Of a stretch of 64,000 nucleotides of DNA, positions 1-7,085 are shown in pieces. Every line of letters begins with the position of its first letter. Within the stretch, counting starts at the first letter, position 1. The notes below the pieces were generated by a model, which saw only the letters and a program-made list of their open reading frames with translations, was not told the DNA's origin and ran no database searches. Origin of the DNA: Pontibacillus chungwhensis (GTDB lineage: Bacteria > Bacillota > Bacilli > Bacillales > BH030062); contig NZ_CP126446.1 in assembly GCF_030166655.1 (NCBI RefSeq), positions 1,798,001-1,862,000 on the forward strand. Reading direction: 5' to 3'. Made by a program: the position numbers and the translations under genes.

Positions 1-480
1 ATCACCATATCCCAAGCTCAGCAGCTCATGGTCAGTCCAGAGAGTTACCCCGACTGGCTAAAGGTGAAGTATGATTCGTTATGGCCAGATGATGGTTTAA
101 AAGCCATGTTGCCTATATATGTAGAGGCTTTAGAAAATGATGGGGAAGAGTTTGGTTTTGGCCCTTGGATTATCTTACATAAACATAAGGATATGGTAAT
201 CGGGGATATTGGTTTTAAAGGGAAACCCGTTGACGGGGTGGTAGAGATCGGATATTTTATCTCCAATATTCATAGAAACCAAGGATATGCCAAAGAGGCT
301 ATTGACTCTATGGTTCATTGGGCATTCTCCCAAGATGGTGTTGAAACAATTGCTGCAAGGTGTACATCACAAAATGTGCCATCATGTAAGGTTTTAGAAG
401 CGAATGGGTTCAAACGTACTGGTGAACAAGACGGGTTAATTGTATTTGAAGCGCATAAGAAAACGTCTTGGCAAAGATAA
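1..480 (+). CDS. GNAT family N-acetyltransferase, 5' partial
   Basis: The reading frame is open from the first base of the window, so the true start lies upstream; 159 residues are visible. The fold matches acetyl-CoA-dependent GNAT acetyltransferases of the RimJ/RimL type: a central strand (DGVVEIGYFIS) is followed by the acetyl-CoA pyrophosphate-binding loop HRNQGYAKEAI, then a strand with a helix ending in SCKVLEANGFKRTGE, typical of the C-terminal half. The substrate cannot be read from sequence. It converges on the permease gene at 566 and shares a bidirectional terminator with it. An internal ATG at base 28 is not needed as a start. Confidence 0.85.
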   Translation: MTISQAQQLMVSPESYPDWLKVKYDSLWPDDGLKAMLPIYVEALENDGEEFGFGPWIILHKHKDMVIGDIGFKGKPVDGVVEIGYFISNIHRNQGYAKEAIDSMVHWAFSQDGVETIAARCTSQNVPSCKVLEANGFKRTGEQDGLIVFEAHKKTSWQR

Positions 481-494
481 ACCGTTTAGTAACC

Positions 495-536
495 AAAAAA
501 AGGTGTTGTGGCTATAGAAGCCATAACACCTTTTTT
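495..536. terminator. bidirectional rho-independent terminator
   Basis: A 13-bp stem (501-513 with 519-531, including one G-T pair) has an A-run on its left and a T-run on its right. It can therefore end both the acetyltransferase transcript and the convergent permease transcript. Confidence 0.85.
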
Positions 537-565
537 ATGGATAAAGTCCTTTTCTATTCTTCTTA

Positions 566-1648
566 TTAAATCTTGTAGTTAAATTTAATGATACCGGCTT
601 CTTTCGCTGAGTTGAACGCAATCACAATAAATGGCCCAATGAAGAAACCTAATACCCCGATTAGTTTTAAGCCTAAATACATGGCGATCAGTGTGGCTAA
701 AGGTGATAATCCAATATGGCGTCCCATTACTTTCGGTTCAACAGTACGGCGTATGGCCAGAAGAACAACGGCTAATATAGATAATTCTGTTCCCATTGCG
801 AGATCGCCCACAATAAAAGCATACAAAGCCCATGGACCAAGTACTGCGATTGATCCTATAATGGGTATGAAATCAATTGCCCAAATGATAAGCGACATTA
901 ATACAGCCACTTTAGGCGAAATGTACAGTAACCCTAGTAAGGATACTACAAAGATAATAATACTAACTAGAAATTGAGCTTTCAGAAATCCGAAAACAAC
1001 ATAGGAAAGACGGCTATTCATAAAGCGGACCTTTTCAGCTGTTTCAGAAGTCATGTGTTCGTACGCCTTGGCCTTGAGCTTTGGAATTTCTAACATAAAT
1101 AAGAACAGCGCGATTAAATACACTAAGAAACTTACTAAATAGTTAGGAATTTCAGCGAGGAAATTTCCTATCTTCTTCAGTTGGTCGTCCACTTTGTATT
1201 CTTCTGTGTATGTATCGAACTTCTCTTTCAAGGTCCCATTTACTTCATCTACTACTGTAACAGGGAAACGTTCTACGAATTGATTAGTGTCTTTTGCCCA
1301 TTCATCAAAGAATTCCTCGATCTGTTCGAAATAGGCAGGTGCATTATTTGCCACATTAATAACTTGCGTAACGGCTTTGGTTACTAATAATGAGCCGGCC
1401 AGCCCGATGACAATTAGAAATGTGATGTAAACAATAATCACAGAAAGCTTCCGCTTAAAGCGAAATTTGTACTGTAACCACCTTACCAATGGGTTTAAAA
1501 ATAGCGCTGTAAAGAAAGCCAATAGGAGTGGCAATGATACAGGTAATATAAAGTAAGCACCAATTAATAAGATAACGGTTAGAAAAATTAGAACCCAATG
1601 TCTTTTACTCATATAACGGAACAATTTACTTTCAGAAGCTCCTTTCAA
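566..1648 (-). CDS. AI-2E family transporter / YtvI-like permease
   Basis: A 360-residue polytopic membrane protein of the UPF0118/AI-2E exporter family (PF01594). Two N-terminal hydrophobic segments (about residues 17-60) and a third near 70-95 are followed by a soluble stretch with amphipathic helices (about 100-165). A cluster of hydrophobic segments fills 170-350, with the conserved DFIPIIGS element. B. subtilis YtvI, a sporulation-associated member, is the closest match I recognise by length and pattern, but paralogues (YrrI, YubA, YueF) are similar. The start is uncertain: the longest frame begins with TTG at 1648 and lacks a strong ribosome binding site, and the ATG at residue 13 is an alternative. 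Confidence 0.8.
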   Translation of the reverse strand: MKGASESKLFRYMSKRHWVLIFLTVILLIGAYFILPVSLPLLLAFFTALFLNPLVRWLQYKFRFKRKLSVIIVYITFLIVIGLAGSLLVTKAVTQVINVANNAPAYFEQIEEFFDEWAKDTNQFVERFPVTVVDEVNGTLKEKFDTYTEEYKVDDQLKKIGNFLAEIPNYLVSFLVYLIALFLFMLEIPKLKAKAYEHMTSETAEKVRFMNSRLSYVVFGFLKAQFLVSIIIFVVSLLGLLYISPKVAVLMSLIIWAIDFIPIIGSIAVLGPWALYAFIVGDLAMGTELSILAVVLLAIRRTVEPKVMGRHIGLSPLATLIAMYLGLKLIGVLGFFIGPFIVIAFNSAKEAGIIKFNYKI

Positions 1649-1768
1649 TCAACACTCTCATAATGAAAATATAGCATGAACCTCTCCTTTTGAACAGTTA
1701 AAAACCTTAAATAAGAATCATGTATTATTGCTTTGGAACATACGATGAAACGAGAAGGGGGATTGTCC

Positions 1769-2233
1769 ATGTGGAAAGAGTTTAAGGCTTTTGCTACGAA
1801 AGGGAATGTACTGGATCTATCCATAGCTGTTGTAATTGGAGGCGCCTTCGGAAAAATCATTGAATCCCTTGTAGATGATGTTGTTATGCCTGTAGTGGGT
1901 TTATTGATGGGAGGCGTTAACCTCCAAGCATTGCATATCCAATTTGCGCTAGGTAAAGGGACGGTTTACATTCAGTATGGTGCATTTTTACAATCGGCAG
2001 TCGATTTTTTTATCATCACATTCGCTATTTTCTTATTTCTAAAAGTCATTTTTAGACTTCGAGGGAAAGCTAAAGGTCAGGTTCAGTTTCAAGAAGAAAC
2101 CACAGATCAAATCTTAGGAGACATTAGAGATCTACTAAGAGAACGTTCCCATATGGAGCAAAATAGCCCGAATCATCCGATTGTCTACATTCAAAAAAAT
2201 AAGGAAAAGACTGCTAACGGTCGATCTCGTTAA
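1769..2233 (+). CDS. mscL: large-conductance mechanosensitive channel MscL
   Basis: Encodes a 154-residue MscL, the pentameric membrane channel that opens under hypo-osmotic shock. The N-terminal amphipathic helix MWKEFKAFATKGNVLDL, the pore helix AVVIGGAFGKIIESLVDD and the second membrane helix (FFIITFAIFLFLKVIF) are all recognisable. I chose ATG 1769, which follows the ribosome binding site AGAAGGGGGA; the longer frame from 1733 adds 12 non-homologous residues. The C-terminal tail is longer than in typical 130-140 residue MscL and is polar, and its last codons lie inside a hairpin. An osmotic safety valve fits a salt-adapted host, though the gene is common in all bacilli. Confidence 0.95.
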   Translation: MWKEFKAFATKGNVLDLSIAVVIGGAFGKIIESLVDDVVMPVVGLLMGGVNLQALHIQFALGKGTVYIQYGAFLQSAVDFFIITFAIFLFLKVIFRLRGKAKGQVQFQEETTDQILGDIRDLLRERSHMEQNSPNHPIVYIQKNKEKTANGRSR

Positions 2234-2239
2234 CAGTCT
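2207..2239. terminator. hairpin between convergent mscL and yugN
   Basis: A 12-bp inverted repeat with one mismatch spans the last codons and stop of mscL. A T-rich tract follows in both directions (after it on the plus strand, and before it as an A-rich run). It is a likely shared terminator, weaker than the others in this window. Confidence 0.5.
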
Positions 2240-2246
2240 GTCTCCA

Positions 2247-2702
2247 TTAATTATTTTTTTGGTACTTTTCAAGCATTTCTTTTGCACCGTCAAATTGATA
2301 TTGGTCAATGAGTTTCTTAGCACGATCGAGCAGGTGCTCATTTTGAAATTCGTCAATCATATCTTTAACGCGATCTAAAAGCTTATTGCTCTTGTCTACA
2401 AGCGTATCAGGAAAATCTTCTCCATCCCCGTATTCTACACCGTGAGGATAGTAATGTTTTCCTAGAAGTGGGGTTAACAACTGCATAGTAGCATCCTGCT
2501 TATCGACATCGCCTTCAAGAGCGTAACCTTGTACTCGTAAGTAATACGTCTGGCCCTTAGTAGCCGTGTTGATTTTATAGTCATAGGTTACTCGTTCATA
2601 GTCCCACTGACCACCTCTGACAAAACCAGCCTTCTTCATCAAGTGATCCAATTTCTTCAGTTCTACGATTGCGCCTTCGATACCTTTACCTTCAATTCTC
2701 AT
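2247..2702 (-). CDS. YugN-like family protein
   Basis: A 151-residue cytoplasmic protein resembling B. subtilis YugN (PF08868), whose function is unknown. Visible features are the N-terminal RIEGKGIEGAIVELKKLD, a central strand-rich part with YYLRVQGYALEGDVD, and a charged helical C-terminus (about residues 110-150) that looks like two repeats of a helix ending in LLDRAKKLIDQYQFDGAKE. The start was set at ATG 2702; the longer frame starts with the GTG that forms part of the ribosome binding site GAGGTGG. No enzyme motif is visible. The gene converges on mscL. Confidence 0.75.
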   Translation of the reverse strand: MRIEGKGIEGAIVELKKLDHLMKKAGFVRGGQWDYERVTYDYKINTATKGQTYYLRVQGYALEGDVDKQDATMQLLTPLLGKHYYPHGVEYGDGEDFPDTLVDKSNKLLDRVKDMIDEFQNEHLLDRAKKLIDQYQFDGAKEMLEKYQKNN

Positions 2703-2931
2703 GTGTTCCACCTCGCATCATGTCTTTATGTAAACGTGTTCTTACTTAATCATATAAAAAACTTGCTCAACTTGCAATTATTTCCCTATTAAAATGTTGC
2801 TTATGTAGAATCTCCTTTAGTCAAATCCAATTCCTACAATGTTTCATGCAAGATATGTGCGGTTTAGGAAACATTAAAATATGGGATGAGTCACAGTCCA
2901 TCCAATAATAAATGGTACGGAGGAGATATGG

Positions 2932-3360
2932 ATGAAATCAGTAAGAGATATTATGACAACAGATGTAGCATGTTGTACAGCAGATGATACTTTGTATGAA
3001 GCGGCTACTAAAATGAAAGAGCGAAATGTAGGGTCCATCCCTGTATGTGATAACCAGCAGAATCTTCTAGGAATGGTAACGGATCGTGATCTTGTTATAA
3101 GAGGATATGCAGGGAAGCATTCAGGCTCTACAGCCATTCAAAAGGTGATGAGCGATCACATGGTATCCGTGACTCCTGAAACGTCTGTGAAAGAAGCTGG
3201 AGATGTAATGGCGGATAAGCAAATTCGTCGTTTGCCAGTTGTAGAAAGCGGTAAACTTGTTGGTATCGTCTCTCTTGGAGATCTTTCGTTAGATCAAAAA
3301 TCGAACGAAGCAGCAGGTCATGCCTTAGAGGAAATCTCAGAGCGCCCTGAACTTCATTAA
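2932..3360 (+). CDS. ylbB: CBS domain protein YlbB
   Basis: A 142-residue protein made of two CBS domains (about residues 8-60 and 73-128), each opening with a VRDIMTTDV / VMSDHMVSV type segment and ending in GMVTDRDLV / GIVSLGDLS. Such tandem CBS pairs usually bind adenine nucleotides and regulate a partner, but there is no attached enzyme domain here and the ligand is unknown. It is the first gene of the ylb block, in the same order as B. subtilis ylbB-ylbC-ylbD. The start ATG follows GGAGGAGA at good spacing. A terminator separates it from ylbC. Confidence 0.88.
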   Translation: MKSVRDIMTTDVACCTADDTLYEAATKMKERNVGSIPVCDNQQNLLGMVTDRDLVIRGYAGKHSGSTAIQKVMSDHMVSVTPETSVKEAGDVMADKQIRRLPVVESGKLVGIVSLGDLSLDQKSNEAAGHALEEISERPELH

Positions 3361-3368
3361 TAAGTTAG

Positions 3369-3399
3369 AAGGTCCCATGACATGTATGGGGCCTTTTTA
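3369..3399 (+). terminator. rho-independent terminator after ylbB
   Basis: The stem GGTCCCAT/ATGGGGCC (one G-T pair) with an 8-base loop is followed by TTTTTATTTT. Confidence 0.8.
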
Positions 3400-3518
3400 T
3401 TTTACCTTAACGGGCCATCAGGAGTTCCGTTCATTCGAGGTAGTGTTCTATGATTTCTATCATATTTACTTATGTTCTCTATTATACTGAAGTATCAGTG
3501 GTAGAAAGGCGTGAGAAT

Positions 3519-4598
3519 ATGAATCAAAGATTAACAGTTGTACTCTTTCTTATATTAGTGATCGTTAGTACTGTGATAGGTTCAAGAGAATGGAGAGAAA
3601 GAGCGGATCCACCAGGAGAACTTTCACTTTCTAACTATAGTGGAGAGGGTGGTGATGAACGCGAATCGATCTCTGTTATTTCAGAAAGCATTGAACCACC
3701 TAAAGCCTCTTCTTCTTCTTCTTTACAGCACCTTATTGGAAAGACTGGGAGAGAAATTGAGAATGAATTTGGAAAAGCCGAACGTAAAGACCCTACACCT
3801 TATGGGTATACGTGGTGGATCTATAGTACTTCTGTAAATTACTATCAGATTGGAATAGAGAATGATGAAGTGGTGGCTGCGTTCGGTATTGGCCCCTCAT
3901 TAGACCTTGATACGATCAAGATTGGTCAATCAAGGAAAGAAATAGAGGAGAAATTAACACTTGAAAAAGAAGTTGAGATTAAAACAGAAGAAGGGTCTTT
4001 TCTCTTCACCCTAACCGAAGAAGACTTTAAGCAAAGGCCTCTCTCAAAGATGAATGATTCAGAGGTTATTCAACTTTATTTTGATGAGAGTACAAATCAG
4101 TTATCTTCTGTTCGGGTGATGAACAATAAAATCCTTCTTCTCCATCGACCTTATGATGTTTCTTATACTGGTCAGCTACCTGAATTACCTCTTTTATTAG
4201 AAAGTGAGTGGAAGGAGATAGAGAAAGGTACAGAGCAGCAAATTTATGCCATCTCAAACCAGTTACGTAGCAGGTTCGGAGTGGATAAACTCGTTTGGGA
4301 TGAACTAACTGCAGGAGTCGCCTATCAGCATAGTAAAGATATGGCTGAGCGCAATTATTTTTCTCATATTTCTTTGAGTGGGGAAGGTCTTAAGGAACGG
4401 TTGAAAAAGGGGGATATTCAATATGCCTCAGCTGGTGAAAACATCGCAGCTCAATACCCGGATGGACCAGCTGTAGTAGAAGGATGGCTAAATAGTGAGG
4501 GACACCGTGAAGCATTGCTTAATGAAGGGTACACACACCTTGGAGTGGGGGTCTATCGTTACTATTACACACAAAATTTCCTTGAAGAGCCTTATTAG
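3519..4598 (+). CDS. ylbC: secreted or anchored CAP-domain protein YlbC
   Basis: A 359-residue protein with an N-terminal hydrophobic segment (LTVVLFLILVIVSTVIG) acting as signal or anchor. A serine/acid-rich linker is followed by a CAP-associated N-terminal domain (about residues 65-215) and a C-terminal CAP/SCP domain (about 235-350). The CAP domain shows the family elements DELTAGVAYQHSKDMAERN, the histidine in YFSHISLSGE, GENIA and GWLNSEGHREALLNEGYTHLGVGV, so the conserved histidines and glutamates are present. The function in bacilli is unknown. ATG 3519 follows a GGCGTGAG-like site; the frame from 3450 adds 23 residues without homology. Confidence 0.85.
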   Translation: MNQRLTVVLFLILVIVSTVIGSREWRERADPPGELSLSNYSGEGGDERESISVISESIEPPKASSSSSLQHLIGKTGREIENEFGKAERKDPTPYGYTWWIYSTSVNYYQIGIENDEVVAAFGIGPSLDLDTIKIGQSRKEIEEKLTLEKEVEIKTEEGSFLFTLTEEDFKQRPLSKMNDSEVIQLYFDESTNQLSSVRVMNNKILLLHRPYDVSYTGQLPELPLLLESEWKEIEKGTEQQIYAISNQLRSRFGVDKLVWDELTAGVAYQHSKDMAERNYFSHISLSGEGLKERLKKGDIQYASAGENIAAQYPDGPAVVEGWLNSEGHREALLNEGYTHLGVGVYRYYYTQNFLEEPY

Positions 4599-4669
4599 GC
4601 ATATACACAAAAGCGTTTACTTACTCATATACTGACCATAAAAGAGAACATAAGGTGAGGTGGTTCAGT

Positions 4670-5104
4670 ATGAGTTCACAATTACACCCTTCTGTTGCTG
4701 AGTTCAAAGAGTTTGTGGGCCGTTATCCTAAATTAATTCAGGAAGTTCGCCAAAAAGGAGAGAGTTGGCAGCCTTATTATGAAAAATGGGTATTACTAGG
4801 TGAAGAGGATCCTTATTGGGAGCAGTTCAATCAACCAACAGAACAACAAAAAGCCAACACTCAGGATGTGGAGCAAGAGCAAGAGGAAGATAATGATTCT
4901 GGGAAAAATAAAGAAATGATGGGTCAGTTTATGAATATGATTGAAAATGTGGATTTAAATAAAGTGCAAGGCCATATTCAACAATTAAATGGAGCAATAT
5001 CAAACATTCAAAATCTTGTAGGGCAATTTCAAGATATGAAAAAGACAAATCCAAGTAAAGGAAATACGCCTAAAAGATCCCCGTTTGGTTTTGGACGTGA
5101 TTGA
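4670..5104 (+). CDS. ylbD: YlbD family spore coat-associated protein
   Basis: A 144-residue acidic protein matching the YlbD_coat family (PF14071). The N-terminal part (HPSVAEFKEFVGRYPKLI, then YEKWVLLGEEDPYWEQF) is conserved. The middle is a Glu/Gln-rich low-complexity stretch, and the C-terminal half forms predicted helices (MMGQFMNMIENVDLNKVQGH) before a basic tail. The B. subtilis protein is a putative spore coat component; its molecular role is unknown. I chose ATG 4670 because GTG 4655 lies within the ribosome binding site AAGGTGAGG. The gene ends just before ylbE and is probably co-transcribed with it. Confidence 0.85.
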   Translation: MSSQLHPSVAEFKEFVGRYPKLIQEVRQKGESWQPYYEKWVLLGEEDPYWEQFNQPTEQQKANTQDVEQEQEEDNDSGKNKEMMGQFMNMIENVDLNKVQGHIQQLNGAISNIQNLVGQFQDMKKTNPSKGNTPKRSPFGFGRD

Positions 5105-5115
5105 GAGGTGATTCT

Positions 5116-5349
5116 ATGCAACCTGGTGTCTATCAATATCTAAATAATCGTCCAGATCTTGTTCATTTTATTAGGCAAAATCCTAAATGGTATCGCAAAA
5201 TTACCCGTGACCCAAGTGTACTTGTTGGGATGGAAGAGGAAGCGAAATATTACTTTGGGAAGACGACGACTCAAAAAATGGAGCGAATGACAAATCAACT
5301 TCAAATGGTCCAAATGCTTATGCAAATGGCTCAGGCAATGAAAGAATAA
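5116..5349 (+). CDS. ylbE: YlbE-like protein
   Basis: A 77-residue small protein of the YlbE family (PF14003), function unknown. It opens with MQPGVYQYLNNRPDLVHFIR and continues with a segment ending EEAKYYFGKTT; the C-terminus is a methionine/glutamine-rich amphipathic helix (MVQMLMQMAQAMKE). The start is ATG 5116 after GAGAGGTGA; the longer frame begins at a TTG that forms part of that ribosome binding site. It sits 11 bp after ylbD, consistent with one transcript. Confidence 0.85.
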   Translation: MQPGVYQYLNNRPDLVHFIRQNPKWYRKITRDPSVLVGMEEEAKYYFGKTTTQKMERMTNQLQMVQMLMQMAQAMKE

Positions 5350-5386
5350 AAAAAGTTCATAAATATTTCGTATTTCTAAAAGAATT

Positions 5387-5395
5387 TGGTAAAAT
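5387..5395 (+). promoter_or_regulatory. candidate extended -10 promoter for ylbF
   Basis: TGGTAAAAT (TGn plus a TATAAT-like hexamer) lies 21 bp upstream of the ylbF start, with no good -35 element. This is a pattern match only. Confidence 0.4.
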
Positions 5396-5415
5396 AGCAA
5401 GTGGAGGTGATTTAC

Positions 5416-5856
5416 TTGCTAGCTACTTCGGAGACAGTAGAAATCCTGGATCAAAGTGAACAGTTAGGGAAGTTGGTATCAGGTTCAGACGTATATGAAA
5501 GATACCTCCAAGCTAAACAAGATATGGAGCGGGATCGAGAGGCCCAACGCCTGATCCGAGCTTTTCAAGATAGTAAAATCCAGTATGAAGAGGTTGAGCG
5601 ATTCGGTCGATATCATCCTGACTACAACCAAATTATGAAGGCGGTACGTCAGAAGAAACGTGATATGGATATGAATGATTATGTGGCAGCCTACAAAGTA
5701 GCAGAACGTGAGCTTCAGAAGCTACTTGATGAACTGAGTCAGATCATTGCTGGAAGCATCAGTCCCCAGATTAAAGTTCCTAAAGACGGTGCAGTCTTTC
5801 AGGATACGGGCAGTGGCTGTGGCTGTGGCAGTGGTGGCGGCTGTGGCTGTTCTTAA
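5416..5856 (+). CDS. ylbF: YlbF/RicF, subunit of the RNase Y-regulating Ric (Y) complex
   Basis: A 146-residue YlbF/YmcA-family protein. In B. subtilis, RicF (YlbF), RicA (YmcA) and RicT (YaaT) form a complex that carries iron-sulfur clusters, directs RNase Y maturation of operon mRNAs and affects ComK, biofilm and sporulation control. The helical core includes QYEEVERFGRYHPDYNQIM and DMDMNDYVAAYKVAERELQ. The C-terminus carries the cysteine-rich tail CGCGSGGGCGCS, consistent with the cluster-binding role. The start is TTG 5416 after GGAGGTGA; GTG 5401 lies in that site. ylbG follows after an inserted antisense gene. Confidence 0.92.
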   Translation: MLATSETVEILDQSEQLGKLVSGSDVYERYLQAKQDMERDREAQRLIRAFQDSKIQYEEVERFGRYHPDYNQIMKAVRQKKRDMDMNDYVAAYKVAERELQKLLDELSQIIAGSISPQIKVPKDGAVFQDTGSGCGCGSGGGCGCS

Positions 5857-5862
5857 CCTGTT

Positions 5863-6186
5863 TTACTGAAATCGAATACAGTCTGTGCACATGTTTCCGC
5901 AACAAAACATCTTTTGTTGTGGCACAAGGAAACGGACACGATACACATAAAGCGCTTCATACTCTCGGACGTATGTCATAGAGAGGGTGAGGCGCTTTCC
6001 TTTCATGGCTGTAGCAGCGGCCCTCTTTAAGCTTTCTTCAACTTTAGGTCGATTCATCTTCTCTGAAGTTGAAAATACATAAACAAAAGGCAAGCCTGCG
6101 ATGATTTTTTTATAACTCAAGTGAACACATGATTCAGCATTTAAAGTGTCCAAAAAAAGTTCCCAAGCCTTTTCTACTTCTGTCAT
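5863..6186 (-). CDS. small conserved hypothetical protein with Cys-rich C-terminus
   Basis: A 107-residue protein I do not recognise with confidence. It has a strong ribosome binding site (GAGGAGGTAGTAGG before ATG), so it is probably a real gene. It is predicted to be a soluble alpha/beta protein, and the last 15 residues contain the four cysteines of CCGNMCTDC, a possible metal site. It lies antisense between ylbF and ylbG, only 6 bp from the ylbF stop and with no terminator between them. Its own promoter would be within 6190-6280, divergent from ylbG. The four C-terminal cysteines next to the Cys-tailed YlbF are suggestive but prove nothing. Confidence 0.6.
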   Translation of the reverse strand: MTEVEKAWELFLDTLNAESCVHLSYKKIIAGLPFVYVFSTSEKMNRPKVEESLKRAAATAMKGKRLTLSMTYVREYEALYVYRVRFLVPQQKMFCCGNMCTDCIRFQ

Positions 6187-6286
6187 CCTACTACCTCCTC
6201 ATATGGAAAGATGTTCATTCAATGATTGAACCTTTTCTCAATATTTGCTAAACTGATTTCAAACTACAAATGAAAGAGGATGCCCT

Positions 6287-6565
6287 ATGTTTACAAAAAG
6301 ACAAGGAATAGTCATATGGTTTCAACATATGAAAAATATCCGCCAAATTAAACGTTATGGTCATTTAGTACATGCATCGAAGAAACATAAGTATGCTCTT
6401 TTATACGTCAATCAAGACGAAATAGAAGACGTGATGACAAAACTTTCCAAACTTCATTACATTTCTAAGGTAGAACCTTCTTATAAACCTTTTATTCGAA
6501 CTGAATATGAAAATTCAAAGCCAGACAAGGCGAAAGAATATGATTACAAATATGGTAGTATATAA
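6287..6565 (+). CDS. ylbG: YlbG, UPF0298/DUF2129 protein
   Basis: A 92-residue member of the UPF0298 (DUF2129) family. The start MFTKRQGIVIWFQHMK, the middle RYGHLVHASKKHKYALLYV and the C-terminal KLHYISKVEPSYKPFIRTEY are typical. The function is unknown; the family often neighbours ylbF and rsmD. ATG follows AAAGAGGATG. It is transcribed alone here, ending in a bidirectional terminator shared with the convergent DUF7147 gene. Confidence 0.9.
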   Translation: MFTKRQGIVIWFQHMKNIRQIKRYGHLVHASKKHKYALLYVNQDEIEDVMTKLSKLHYISKVEPSYKPFIRTEYENSKPDKAKEYDYKYGSI

Positions 6566-6599
6566 AAAGAGCATGGGATGATGGTCCCGTGCTCTTTTT
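6566..6599. terminator. bidirectional terminator between ylbG and the DUF7147 gene
   Basis: The stem GAGCATGGGA/TCCCGTGCTC (one G-T pair, 6569-6578 with 6585-6594) has an A-run before and a T-run after. Confidence 0.85.
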
Positions 6600-6604
6600 C
6601 ATGA

Positions 6605-6994
6605 TTAACTCATAGGAGCAATGTAGCGGTTCATTCGTAGTATCCCTATAAGATGCTGATAAAATAACTCTTTCTCACCGAAGATCTGACTAGGTTGTAC
6701 GGTGAGTTCTATTATGTCTTTCTCAAGCTCTTCTGCTAAGTTTTTAAACAGATCGAAACGCTTATTAGGCGTTTCGTGAGGATAAGGGACTCCTTCGCGG
6801 CAGATATACAGAGGTTGGAAGTTCCCTGGAGTTGTCGGCTTCATGACAACAGCAAGCGAGGTTCGTTTTTCATTTCCTGTTGTTGTGTGAAATGCCATTA
6901 CATGTTGCACTCTTTCAGGCATGCTGCGACTTAATGCAAGTAACTCATATAAGTCTGAGTATCCTTGCCCTAGTTCGATAAAACGTTGAATCAT
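6605..6994 (-). CDS. conserved hypothetical protein, DUF7147-type
   Basis: A 129-residue protein of a family common next to ylbG in bacilli; I recall it as DUF7147, with members sometimes labelled methylthioribose kinase without support. Conserved blocks are MIQRFIELGQGYSDLYELL, the strand segment SLAVVMKPTTPGNFQPLYI and the C-terminal HLIGILRMNRYI. No kinase motif is present, and at 129 residues it is far too short for a methylthioribose kinase. ATG follows AAGAGGTGG. It converges on ylbG and is divergent from the gene at 7086. Confidence 0.7.
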   Translation of the reverse strand: MIQRFIELGQGYSDLYELLALSRSMPERVQHVMAFHTTTGNEKRTSLAVVMKPTTPGNFQPLYICREGVPYPHETPNKRFDLFKNLAEELEKDIIELTVQPSQIFGEKELFYQHLIGILRMNRYIAPMS

Positions 6995-7085
6995 ATGGCC
7001 ACCTCTTTTATAGTAATCTCTTCTGATACTGTAGCAAAAAATAAAGAGGTTGGATAGTTACAAATGTAAAGAGGAGTTACCAACA

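Noticed and set aside
2870-2892. Sigma-B-like pattern GTTTAG with GGGATG before ylbB
   Set aside because: The -10 half fits only part of the consensus and there is no independent reason to expect sigma-B control of ylbB.
6605-6994. Methylthioribose kinase annotation for the small gene after ylbG
   Set aside because: At 129 residues, with no kinase motifs, it is far shorter than the real enzyme; treated as a conserved hypothetical.
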